23,235 nt of DNA from Candidatus Sulfotelmatobacter sp. (GTDB lineage Bacteria > Acidobacteriota > Terriglobia > Terriglobales > Acidobacteriaceae), in NCBI GenBank assembly GCA_030044775.1, contig JASICF010000068.1, forward strand, positions 1 to 23,235, in the 5' to 3' direction. This document shows positions 7,422 to 15,339 of the stretch, in pieces. The position numbers and the translations under genes were made by a program. The stretch's first letter is position 1. Every line of letters starts with the position of its first letter. The notes beneath the pieces were generated by a model, which saw nothing but the letters and a program-made list of their open reading frames with translations, did no database searches and had not been told where the DNA came from.

Positions 7422-7768
7422 AGCTCGAAGGCAAAGCCAAAATGTTGCGGATTCATTTCGGACAAGACGACAAGTGGCGTGACAAACCGTTGTATGAAGC
7501 CATCGTGCTGAAATGTCGGGAACTCGATATCGCTGGGGCCACTGTCTTTCGGGGTATCGAAGGGTACGGTGCCAGTTCGCTGATTCACAAGCGACACCTT
7601 TTGCGTTCCTCCGACTATCCCATCATGGTTTCGGTCATCGACACGGAGGAAAAGATTCGGGCATTGATTCCCGCGCTCGACGAGATGGTCGATGAAGGAT
7701 TGATCGCAATGTCCAATGTGGAAGTGATTCGGTACGCACACCAAGAAGGTACGCGGTCCCAGGGTTAG
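7418..7768 (+). CDS. Single-domain DUF190 (PII-like) protein
   Basis: The ATG at 7418 overlaps the preceding stop (ATGA), and GGCAGGAGG lies just upstream. The 116-residue protein is a complete DUF190 domain with EGKAKMLRIHFGQDDKW at the start and GATVFRGIEGYGA in the middle. It is closely similar to domain 2 of the preceding protein, sharing for instance the KPLYEAIV and DTEEK segments. The expected role, by fold, is a small trimeric sensor or regulator next to the fluoride channel. This is family-level inference, since no function is proven for DUF190. Confidence 0.9.
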   Translation: MKLEGKAKMLRIHFGQDDKWRDKPLYEAIVLKCRELDIAGATVFRGIEGYGASSLIHKRHLLRSSDYPIMVSVIDTEEKIRALIPALDEMVDEGLIAMSNVEVIRYAHQEGTRSQG

Positions 7769-7775
7769 GCACGAC

Positions 7776-9563
7776 ATGGCTCGAAGCAGAGATCAACTCA
7801 CGATTGCGCCAATCCAGCAGTCGGTGGTCGGGCAGAGTCTGCCTTCTTTGGGTAGTGGCATCGTGGACGGGTCGACCCGTCTCGCGCACTTGGCCAGGCT
7901 GGCGGAAGAACTCGGCACGGATCCTGTGGCAATTGAAGCTCGCGAACTGTCGGTCCGGGTTGCCGAGGGCCGCTTTTACGTCGCCTGTGTCGGACAGTTT
8001 AAGCGGGGGAAATCTACACTCATCAACGCACTGATTAGCGAGCCAGTCCTCCCTACCGGTTTCATTCCTGTAACCGCAGTACCGACGGTAATTCGTTTTG
8101 GCGAACGGCTGCACGCGTGCATTCGGCTGAACGACGGTTCGTGGACAGAGGTTCCGATTCCGGAATTGAAACAGTACGTCACAGAAGAACTCAACCCCGA
8201 AAACAAGAAAGGCGTTAAGGGCGCGGAAGCCTTCATTCCGAGCCCACTCCTTTCCTCGGGGATGTGCATTGTGGACACGCCTGGACTCGGCTCGGTATTT
8301 AGCGGGAATAGTGCAGCGACGCAAGCCTTCATTCCTCACATCGATGCCGCGTTGGTTGTCGTTGGCGCCGATCCTCCGCTTGCCGGAGAGGAGCTTGCGC
8401 TCGTGGAAGCAGTAAGCAAACAAGTGCACCATCTGATTCTGGTTCTAAACAAGGCGGATCGCACGACGGATGCGGAGCGAACGGCGGCGGCCGCCTTCAC
8501 ACGCCAGTTGCTCGGGAAGCGACTTCAGCGCGAAATCGGCCCGATTTTCGAGGTCAGTGCGCAAGAACGCGCAGAGAATCGGGGGCCACTACGGGATTGG
8601 GAAAAGCTGAAGAGGTCCTTGCAGCAACTTGTAGATAGCTCAGGACGTCAACTTGTTCGGGCGGCCTGCGATCGAGGTATTCAACGCATCGGTGAACAAT
8701 TGCTGGCCATCATCCACGAAGGTCAGGAAGCCCTGCGGAGGCCGGTCGAGGAATCGGAAGGCCGAATTGCCCTGATGAAACAGACTATTTCCGAAGCGGA
8801 GCGGTCGATGCGGGAACTTAGCTTCCTGTTCATGGCCGAGCAGCAGCGCCTATCTGATCTGTTCGTTGATCGGCATAAGGCGTTCTCCTCCTCGGCTCTG
8901 CCCCAAGGCAGGCAAGAATTTCAAGAGGCCTGCCGGTTTATTCCGGGTGGCTTCGGCCCGTCTTACCGCCGGCGGGTCATGAAAGTGGCGCAGGACATTG
9001 CCCATCATCACGTTGTACCCTGGCTCCGCCCCGAGCAGGAGGAAGCGGAAAGAGAATACCGTCTGGTCGCCCTCCGTTTTGTGGAAATGGGAAACGATTT
9101 TCTGCAAAGGCTTGCAACTGCCGGTATCCCGGAACTGGCTCGGATGCCACACGCCCTTGATCCTGAAACTGGCTTCCGTGTGCGCTCGACGTTCACGTTT
9201 CTCGATTTTATCGAGGTGGCGCAGCCGGCTTCTCCTTTGCGCTGGCTCGCAGATGTGATCCTTCCTCTGGTGGGAGCCCGAAAAGTGATTCAGCACGACG
9301 GCCAAGAATTCCTCGTCAGGTTACTCGAAACCAATAGCACTCGTGTACAGAGCGACATCCTGAATCGTGTCCAAGAGAGCCGCGCCCGACTGGAAGTCGA
9401 GATCCGCAAATTGTTGCATGAGGTGAGCCGGATTGCAGAACAAGCCTTGGTGCGCGCCAGGAAGTTAAAAGATGAGGGCGAACCGGCAGTCGACACGGAA
9501 CTGGCTCGCCTCGACCACTTGCAACACGAAGTAGATGTTCTGCGGGGAGCAGCGCAGCCTTAG
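7776..9563 (+). CDS. Dynamin-like GTPase 2
   Basis: This 595-residue protein starts seven bases after the DUF190 stop and ends the crcB operon. The GTPase domain comes early: G1 GQFKRGKS (73-80), TGFIPVTAVPT as the G2 region, G3 DTPGLG (167-172) and G4 NKAD (225-228). The remaining 350 residues are mostly helical, with coiled-coil character at about 310-360 and 500-590, and a hydrophobic segment around WLADVILPLVGA. Its G domain resembles that of dynamin-like protein 3 (20182-21849) more than dynamin-like protein 1. Two different dynamins in one operon is the arrangement seen for bacterial dynamins that form mixed complexes. Membrane remodelling or repair is the likely general role. Confidence 0.88.
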   Translation: MARSRDQLTIAPIQQSVVGQSLPSLGSGIVDGSTRLAHLARLAEELGTDPVAIEARELSVRVAEGRFYVACVGQFKRGKSTLINALISEPVLPTGFIPVTAVPTVIRFGERLHACIRLNDGSWTEVPIPELKQYVTEELNPENKKGVKGAEAFIPSPLLSSGMCIVDTPGLGSVFSGNSAATQAFIPHIDAALVVVGADPPLAGEELALVEAVSKQVHHLILVLNKADRTTDAERTAAAAFTRQLLGKRLQREIGPIFEVSAQERAENRGPLRDWEKLKRSLQQLVDSSGRQLVRAACDRGIQRIGEQLLAIIHEGQEALRRPVEESEGRIALMKQTISEAERSMRELSFLFMAEQQRLSDLFVDRHKAFSSSALPQGRQEFQEACRFIPGGFGPSYRRRVMKVAQDIAHHHVVPWLRPEQEEAEREYRLVALRFVEMGNDFLQRLATAGIPELARMPHALDPETGFRVRSTFTFLDFIEVAQPASPLRWLADVILPLVGARKVIQHDGQEFLVRLLETNSTRVQSDILNRVQESRARLEVEIRKLLHEVSRIAEQALVRARKLKDEGEPAVDTELARLDHLQHEVDVLRGAAQP

Positions 9564-9616
9564 GCTCGCTCCTCACTATTCAATTTCCGGTGGCCGCTCA
9601 AGGTCTGTGGCACTCC

Positions 9617-11185
9617 TTATGGTTTGATTGCTTCGGAATGACAGAAAACCTCACGATACAGATCTACCCCATAACTGGTCTCGAGAGGTCCCGCTTCCAT
9701 AAGCCTGAAGGTTCGGGTTCCATCCGGTTTTCGCTCGGCGCGTAGAAATAGGGCGTCTTTGTCGCCTCCCTCGAAAAAGCCACGGGCAAATTCATACAAG
9801 TGTGTCACGTAGAGAACCTTCATGCGTTTCTCAAGCAGCGCACGCACAATTTGCGTCGCGATCTCCGATCCCTCGCGGTCATTGGTCGCAGCGAAGGATT
9901 CGTTAAAAAGCAGGAGAGAGTCAGGAACAAGATGCTCGACGATGTCGCTCATTCTGGCCAGTTCCTCGTCGAACTTTCCGCTCTTCATAGTGGCGTCTTC
10001 TTCCCGCTTGTAATGGGTGAACAATGCAGGAGTGAGTCCTGCTGAAAACGACTCGGCACTCACGAACATGCCGCATTGCATCATCAATTGCGCCAGCCCC
10101 ACGCTTCGGAGAAAAGTGGACTTGCCTCCCTGATTGGCTCCGGTGATGATCACCAGATGCTTACCCTCCGCATTTGCCGAGTTGGCGACGACACGCTGCT
10201 TCATAGTGAGCGCAAGACAAACATCGTAGAGGCCCTGGAGTTGGTATCCACGCTCTCGGGTCTCTTTTGGGGTTGGCAAACAGGTTGGCATCCCTATCGA
10301 CGAGAGTTGCTGGGCAAGGTTAAGGCAACCGACATAAAACGCTAATTCGGTACGCAAAGCTTTAAAAAAACCCAGCACGTGATCGGCGGATTGCGCAAGC
10401 GCCCTTGCGGAGCGGGCAATCCCCCGGCCGCGTATATCCGAGAGAATCCGACCGCCCGCCTCGTCGCGCGGATCGAGTCGGAAAGTGTAAGACACGGGAC
10501 CTTTGCCCAGCAGTCGCTCAAGCCAATTGGGCTCTTTGCTGCGCGCCTTGCGCAGCCTATAGTGCCTACCCTCGTTGTTTTCTCCGAGTTCTGCACTCAG
10601 CAAGGCGCCTCTCCGGAATCTTAACTCCTGTAGACAGTTCTTGATTTCGTCGAGATATCCTTCATTTAATTCGGCCTTCGCCAGAGCAAACAGTGACTTG
10701 AACCCTTCCGACTGAAATTCGCCGGTACTTTCCTCAGCGACAGTCCGGAGTTTTCTCAGCACCTCGAGAGATGCTTCCATCAGTTCGACCGAACTGTAAA
10801 GCACCGAACTAGGATATGCGCTCGACGTATTCCACCAGTGTCTTCTGACCTCTTCGCCGATCGCGGTCATAAGCTCGTAGAGGTCTCTCACGATAGCTGG
10901 GTTTTTCAGACAATCACTCAAAACTGCCTGCCGATAAAGAATCGTGTCCTGGTCGTTATGTAAGCCATTCAGAATCGCTTGCTGTGCCACCGCCCACACA
11001 AATTCATCGCCGATGGCCATTGCGCGAAGCAGAGTGTCCAGTTCGCGGTCTTGTACCAAAGATGGGCCGTTCCAAAGTAAGGCGAGTAGCACCGCGTTGC
11101 GATCCGTCTGTTGGCGACGATACCTGTGATCCGGGAGTTGGTACAGGTCGAAGTCGCGCTTACGGTGGAGGAGGAGAACTTTCAT
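9617..11185 (-). CDS. MutS-domain-V-like ATPase B
   Basis: The 522-residue protein lacks the MutS mismatch-recognition and connector domains. A helical region (residues 1-330) resembles the MutS lever/clamp. The ABC-type ATPase follows with Walker A GANQGGKS (349-356), the aromatic FTHYKREED segment, Walker B LLLFNES (424-430) and VTHLYEF at about 460, the histidine switch. Asn-Glu replaces the usual Asp-Glu in Walker B, as in its partner. Its ATG overlaps the stop of the preceding MutS-like gene (ATGA), so the two products are probably made together and may pair as MutS subunits do. It faces the crcB operon tail to tail, 53 bases apart. A DNA-structure-related role is plausible, but mismatch repair is unlikely. 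Confidence 0.85.
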   Translation of the reverse strand: MKVLLLHRKRDFDLYQLPDHRYRRQQTDRNAVLLALLWNGPSLVQDRELDTLLRAMAIGDEFVWAVAQQAILNGLHNDQDTILYRQAVLSDCLKNPAIVRDLYELMTAIGEEVRRHWWNTSSAYPSSVLYSSVELMEASLEVLRKLRTVAEESTGEFQSEGFKSLFALAKAELNEGYLDEIKNCLQELRFRRGALLSAELGENNEGRHYRLRKARSKEPNWLERLLGKGPVSYTFRLDPRDEAGGRILSDIRGRGIARSARALAQSADHVLGFFKALRTELAFYVGCLNLAQQLSSIGMPTCLPTPKETRERGYQLQGLYDVCLALTMKQRVVANSANAEGKHLVIITGANQGGKSTFLRSVGLAQLMMQCGMFVSAESFSAGLTPALFTHYKREEDATMKSGKFDEELARMSDIVEHLVPDSLLLFNESFAATNDREGSEIATQIVRALLEKRMKVLYVTHLYEFARGFFEGGDKDALFLRAERKPDGTRTFRLMEAGPLETSYGVDLYREVFCHSEAIKP

Positions 11186-12831
11186 GAGACGATCCTCTCC
11201 TTTAGGCAGGCATACGTGACTCGATGCTTTTCCGCGATTGCGTGCGCATATGCGAGGCCGTCCGCCAACCGACGTTCTACCTTGTAGGTGCGGACCGCGG
11301 GATTGCGCGTATCCACACAGCTCGTTGCGCTGACCGTCTTGTGATTGAACGATGCCAGTTCATCAAGAAAAGAAACCCAAACTCCAAGCAGATCCAAATC
11401 GCAAATCCTCTCCATGACTTTCTTGCTCAAGAAGAGTGCGTCCTCGAGTGTAGTTGAAGAAAAGACTTCGTTCATTACCACTATGCTGTTCGGGGTTGCT
11501 TCCTCAAGGATTTGGCGAATCCGGATTAAATCGTTGTGCAGCTTACCGCGCAGATTGGTAATGGTCTCCTCGCGCTCGAAGTGGGCGAACAATCGATCGC
11601 ACAGGAAGAGCCTCGCCGACTTGCCGGGGACGGGACAGCCCAGACTGGCAAGGTAATGAAGTTGGCCAAACATGCGCGCGAATGTCGTTTTTCCACCTTG
11701 ATTCGGGCCAGAGACGACAAAAAGTCGCTCCGGACCGGAGAGGAAGAATTCGTTACGGACGACCGGAGCATTCTCGCGGACCAGTTTGCCAGCGAGGGCG
11801 ATGTCGAACGCGTCGTGACTTTCTATCTCTTTCGAAGTTCGAGAGATTTCTGGTAAGCAAAACATCAAGTCGGCCCGGCGTAAGACTTCAACATAATCGA
11901 GATAGGCGACATAAAATTGAATTTCGCGATCGAACCGCATAATCGTATCGTCGAAATAAACTGCGTGGACCATGCTGAACTCATTCAAAGCTCGGAATGT
12001 GTTTGGATAGAGCAGGGCAACCCCATCGAGAACCTCGGCCTGTATGTGGTTCATGCCCTCGCGGACCGGCACTTTGATTTCATGCTCTCTCGTGGCCTCG
12101 CGGTAAAACTTACTAAAGGTGTCTTCCACCGCAGCGCTGTAATCTTCCTCCTCGTCATAGTGGCGAACGGTAACTGAGTCGTCCTTCAGGACCAGACAAT
12201 AACGAATTTGAGAGAGCTCCGATATTAGTGTTTTTCCATCCGCGGTCAGCTTTCGAAACAACTCTGACTGCACGTATTGTGTCAGGAAGTGCAGGAATTT
12301 TCGGAGCCCACGCGACTGGATGGGGGTCTTACTTAATTGTAGGTATAGTGACTCCACTGCCTGGTAGTAGATTTCTGCCGCTCCGAGGAATGCTCTTTCG
12401 ATGGCATATTTGAAATAGAGCTCTTTCGCTTGCTTGAGACGCTCACGCATTGCCCTCATCTTGGCAGAGAACGATTGAATGGCATTCAGTGTTTGTGGGT
12501 CTCCGAGGTCCCGGTAAACTTCCTGGCGATAGGACAACTCCGATAGATCGTGAAGCGGGAGGTAAAAAAAGGTTGCGAGATTGTAGTCTTTCCACTTTTC
12601 GGTGATTGCTTGAACGACCTGGTCCAAAAAGAGGTCTCTGAAAAACTCGGGAACCGGCTGTTGATCTACGTTTTTGCCACTTTCGGCATCGTCAAATAGA
12701 ATGCTGTGGAACTGCTTGTGGTCAGTTGTGACTGGTAGACGCTTCTCTTCTGCCATCTTAGGAATAGCTTCGGCGGTGGAACTTTTCGTATCCCTGCTCA
12801 TGCACGTCTGGATAGGCCTCGCTTCACTCAC
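11182..12831 (-). CDS. MutS-domain-V-like ATPase A
   Basis: The start is GTG at 12831, five bases after GAGG; ATGs at 12801 and 12756 are alternatives. The 549-residue product has a helical N-terminal two thirds and a MutS-type ATPase: Walker A GPNQGGKT (375-382), the FAHFEREE segment (416-423) and Walker B IVVMNE (450-455) followed by FSSTT, the position of the MutS signature DELGRGT. Again Asn precedes the catalytic Glu. No DNA-mismatch domain (Phe-x-Glu motif) is visible. It is the middle gene of a three-gene minus operon behind riboswitch 4. The product is paralogous to ATPase B, suggesting a heterodimer. Confidence 0.85.
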   Translation of the reverse strand: MSEARPIQTCMSRDTKSSTAEAIPKMAEEKRLPVTTDHKQFHSILFDDAESGKNVDQQPVPEFFRDLFLDQVVQAITEKWKDYNLATFFYLPLHDLSELSYRQEVYRDLGDPQTLNAIQSFSAKMRAMRERLKQAKELYFKYAIERAFLGAAEIYYQAVESLYLQLSKTPIQSRGLRKFLHFLTQYVQSELFRKLTADGKTLISELSQIRYCLVLKDDSVTVRHYDEEEDYSAAVEDTFSKFYREATREHEIKVPVREGMNHIQAEVLDGVALLYPNTFRALNEFSMVHAVYFDDTIMRFDREIQFYVAYLDYVEVLRRADLMFCLPEISRTSKEIESHDAFDIALAGKLVRENAPVVRNEFFLSGPERLFVVSGPNQGGKTTFARMFGQLHYLASLGCPVPGKSARLFLCDRLFAHFEREETITNLRGKLHNDLIRIRQILEEATPNSIVVMNEVFSSTTLEDALFLSKKVMERICDLDLLGVWVSFLDELASFNHKTVSATSCVDTRNPAVRTYKVERRLADGLAYAHAIAEKHRVTYACLKERIVS

Positions 12832-12880
12832 AGCAACCTCGAGTCATGGGGTAGTTCGGGAATCACTTTTGTTCGTGTCT

Positions 12881-13669
12881 CTACCATGCGTTCTCCGAGT
12901 GCCAAGCCAGCCGAAAATCGATATAGAGTGGCGAAGTCTTGACGTACCCATTTAGCCGATATCTAGGAGTCTTTGCCATTTGAAGCATTTTCAGAATCGC
13001 TCCCGGGGAACCTTGGCTGAGACTGGCAACGCGCTCGATAAGCTCTGGGAGGTTGTTCGCCCAAAGACCGCTTCTACGCGCGATTTCTCCCGCAAACCGA
13101 GCAGCCTCAGGGTGCGCAAAGTTCGAGAGCCGCATGCGCTCGCCACGCAATGAGAACATCGGCATCAGAAATCCCAGGTCCTCCATGTGAGCTGAGCGGG
13201 CGACTGCAAGCACCGGCGTTTCTCCATAAAACATAAGGTCACGGGTATCTGACGAAAGGGCCGCGGCCGGGCCCTGCAAATGATCGAGCACCACAAAGTA
13301 CCTGCCCCGTCGCACCGCTTCCAGTACAATTCCTCGCAGCGAAATTGTCGATTTCGTTTTCACTGCCTGCGCGTTTCGCAAGAAACTCTTGGTGTAATGA
13401 TCTCGCAACTCCACCAGCCTGAAGGCAAGACTTTGCACCACGGGTTGTGGGGAATCTGCTCGGGGACAGTACAAAACTTCGGGCAGATTTCGAATCACAC
13501 GGTGCAGCAAAAATGTCTTTCCGCTGCCGCTAGGGCCATGCAACACAAAGGACTCCCGGGCGGATATCCGTTGCACCAACTCCGCCAATTCCTTGGTGCG
13601 ACCAAATATAAAATCGTCGCCGACTAAGGTTGCCGGCCCGATTGGCAGACATAGCTCTCTTCTGCTCAT
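12881..13669 (-). CDS. AAA-type ATPase
   Basis: The protein has about 262 residues from the ATG at 13669 (AGGA nine bases upstream); an in-frame ATG at 13723 would add 18 residues but has no ribosome site. An FGRTKELAELV box, typical of the ORC/STAND-like AAA group, precedes Walker A GPSGSGKT (about 45-52). Walker B is YFVVLDHL. A winged-helix-like C-terminal portion follows (IERVASLSQGSPGAI). It lacks any additional sensor or effector domain, so it may act as an ATP-driven loader or regulator of the two MutS-like proteins encoded directly downstream, about 50 bases away. It is the first gene after riboswitch 4. The specific function is unknown. Confidence 0.78.
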   Translation of the reverse strand: MSRRELCLPIGPATLVGDDFIFGRTKELAELVQRISARESFVLHGPSGSGKTFLLHRVIRNLPEVLYCPRADSPQPVVQSLAFRLVELRDHYTKSFLRNAQAVKTKSTISLRGIVLEAVRRGRYFVVLDHLQGPAAALSSDTRDLMFYGETPVLAVARSAHMEDLGFLMPMFSLRGERMRLSNFAHPEAARFAGEIARRSGLWANNLPELIERVASLSQGSPGAILKMLQMAKTPRYRLNGYVKTSPLYIDFRLAWHSENAW

Positions 13670-13924
13670 GGCCTTGTGTCCTGTCGAATGGGGAGAAGAA
13701 GGCCATAACGCGAAGCTTCGCATGTGACCGCAACCGCAACGTTATGCGTCGGACGGCGAAATACACACGCATTTTGGGTGAAAAACCAGAAGTGACGCCG
13801 AGTGGGGAACCAGTGCGAACGGCGAATCGCGCTATTACGAAAAAGATCGGCGTGATTTGGAAAGCAGCGCGCTGGACTCCCGATTCCGGCTATTTTGCGA
13901 ACTCCTGACATAGAATCCCTCGTC

Positions 13925-13989
13925 AGGAGTCATCAGCTATCCAAGGCGAGAACTAAGGACAGCGGTTGGCGGTGGAACTCCTTCACCGA
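13925..13989 (-). promoter_or_regulatory. Fluoride riboswitch 4 (crcB-motif aptamer)
   Basis: On the minus strand, P1 is CGGTGAAGGAGTTCCACCG, followed by CCAACCGC, P2 GCTGTCC...GGATAGC and GCTGATGACTCCT. The loop GGAGT pairs with ACTCC. The alternative hairpin (13901-13930) is a perfect nine-pair stem, ACTCCTGAC with GTCAGGAGT. About 180-230 bases then separate it from the AAA ATPase start, so the GGAG in this hairpin is not that gene's ribosome site; transcript control is more likely here. Confidence 0.94.
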
Positions 13990-14003
13990 TAACGGCTCGA
14001 TTT

Positions 14004-14032
14004 AGTGTTCAGCAGATAGGGTTGCTTGTCAA
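14004..14032 (-). promoter_or_regulatory. Possible promoter for riboswitch 4
   Basis: A perfect TTGACA (14032-14027, minus strand) is followed after 17 bases by AACACT, a poor -10. The predicted start falls just before the aptamer. The call rests on the -35 and the position. Confidence 0.42.
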
Positions 14033-14098
14033 GCCAGGAAGCGTTGCAGGAACGCACTATCTGCGTCCAATCCGGCCTATGTATCATTTCCTCCCTGC

Positions 14099-15331
14099 CT
14101 AAAACGGAGCATCTTGTTCGAGCAGGTCATCGTTTTGGACATTGATATTCTTCGGGGACGCCCCCTGTTCGATGAGGCGGCCAGCTAAAACCAAGCCTTC
14201 TAACTGTCCCAATTCTCTTAGTTCGCTCCCTTGTACTGTGTTCAGGCATACCCAATCCAGGGCCCGCGTACATGCGACGAATAGCATTTGTGCTGCAGTC
14301 GTTGGGGCGTGGGCGTAATGCTGGCGCGTGATTCTCGGAATCAGAACCGTATCGAAACTTAGTCCCTTCGCGCTGAAGACAGTAAGAATCTTCGGCGTGA
14401 GACCATTGAAGTCGGCTTCAGAAGGCGCTCGTGCGGTCACTCGTTCGACGGGAACACCTCCACTGGCTAATGCGGTGTAGGCTTGGTTCACCGCCCGGTT
14501 ATCGGGCAACAGAATTCCCACTCGATAGTTGGCACTGATTTCCTGTTTCACAATCTCACCGACTCGTTCCCACTCTTCGTCCTCAGAACTGGCGCGTACT
14601 AAAAGTGGTATTCGAGTTCTTGTCGGGACAGAAGTCCACTCTTGGAGATGAAAATAGTCATCTCGTTCTGCGGGCGGCAAAAACTCCACCGCCAACCGGG
14701 CAACTGCGATACTGCTTCTCAGGTTGCCAATAAGCCGAACTGCCCGATCCCCGATGTCGAGAGTGCGACCAGCTTCAATCATCATGCTTCCCTCCACATA
14801 AAGCTTCTGGATAGAGTCAGCAAAAACCGTGACATGGCGGGAAGCTTTTCGGAGAAGCCGATACGCGGCGAGCGGAAGATCCTGCCCCTCGTCGACCAGT
14901 ACAGCCTCAAGCACCGGTGGCATATATTCCTCCTCGAAATACCGTGTGACACTTTCCAAAGTCTCTCGACACTTGTCTTCGAGTCGATCAGCTTGCGATT
15001 TGGGAAGTCCCTCACGATCGGCGAGTTGAAACACCCATGAGTAAAAGGATTGGATGGTTTCAAAGGGGAGGTTCAGAGCGTCAGCACCGGCCTGAATGTA
15101 GGTACGCAAGACATTGGTAAAGACCAAAACTCGCAGTTGACGAGGCGACACCTTGAAGTTGCGAAGAAGATGGTTTGCTCGATGCAGCAGAACTACTGTC
15201 TTGCCGCTCCCCGAAGGCCCGCTGATGAACTGGTTTTGGTCGATCGGTAGTGCGACGACGCGCTCTTGTTGTTCGGTCAAGAGTTCACGGGCAATCATCC
15301 AGGCACGCTGCGATCGAATGGTTTCCTGCAT
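14099..15331 (-). CDS. UvrD/Rep-like superfamily 1 helicase, compact
   Basis: The product has 410 residues from the ATG at 15331, which follows GAGGTGA with an eight-base gap; an upstream GTG at 15343 overlaps the Hsp70 stop and is possible. SF1 motifs are in order: Walker A GPSGSGKT (38-45), motif II VDEGQD (146-151), FADSIQKLY as motif III, motif V LTVFSAKGLSFDTV and motif VI FVACTRAL. At roughly half the length of UvrD, it lacks most of the 1B/2B insertions. It is therefore probably a minimal translocase or helicase. It is the last gene of the riboswitch 5 operon and closely coupled to the Hsp70-TPR gene. The substrate is unknown. Confidence 0.85.
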   Translation of the reverse strand: MQETIRSQRAWMIARELLTEQQERVVALPIDQNQFISGPSGSGKTVVLLHRANHLLRNFKVSPRQLRVLVFTNVLRTYIQAGADALNLPFETIQSFYSWVFQLADREGLPKSQADRLEDKCRETLESVTRYFEEEYMPPVLEAVLVDEGQDLPLAAYRLLRKASRHVTVFADSIQKLYVEGSMMIEAGRTLDIGDRAVRLIGNLRSSIAVARLAVEFLPPAERDDYFHLQEWTSVPTRTRIPLLVRASSEDEEWERVGEIVKQEISANYRVGILLPDNRAVNQAYTALASGGVPVERVTARAPSEADFNGLTPKILTVFSAKGLSFDTVLIPRITRQHYAHAPTTAAQMLFVACTRALDWVCLNTVQGSELRELGQLEGLVLAGRLIEQGASPKNINVQNDDLLEQDAPF

Positions 15332-15339
15332 TGGCTTAA

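Noticed and set aside
9564..9616. Intrinsic terminator between the convergent crcB and MutS-like operons
   Set aside because: No stable hairpin with a U-run is visible on either strand in the 53 bases.
13666..13911. Minus-strand frame of 81 codons starting inside the hairpin of riboswitch 4
   Set aside because: It has no family resemblance, begins in a regulatory stem and runs into the start of the AAA ATPase gene. Treated as untranslated leader.
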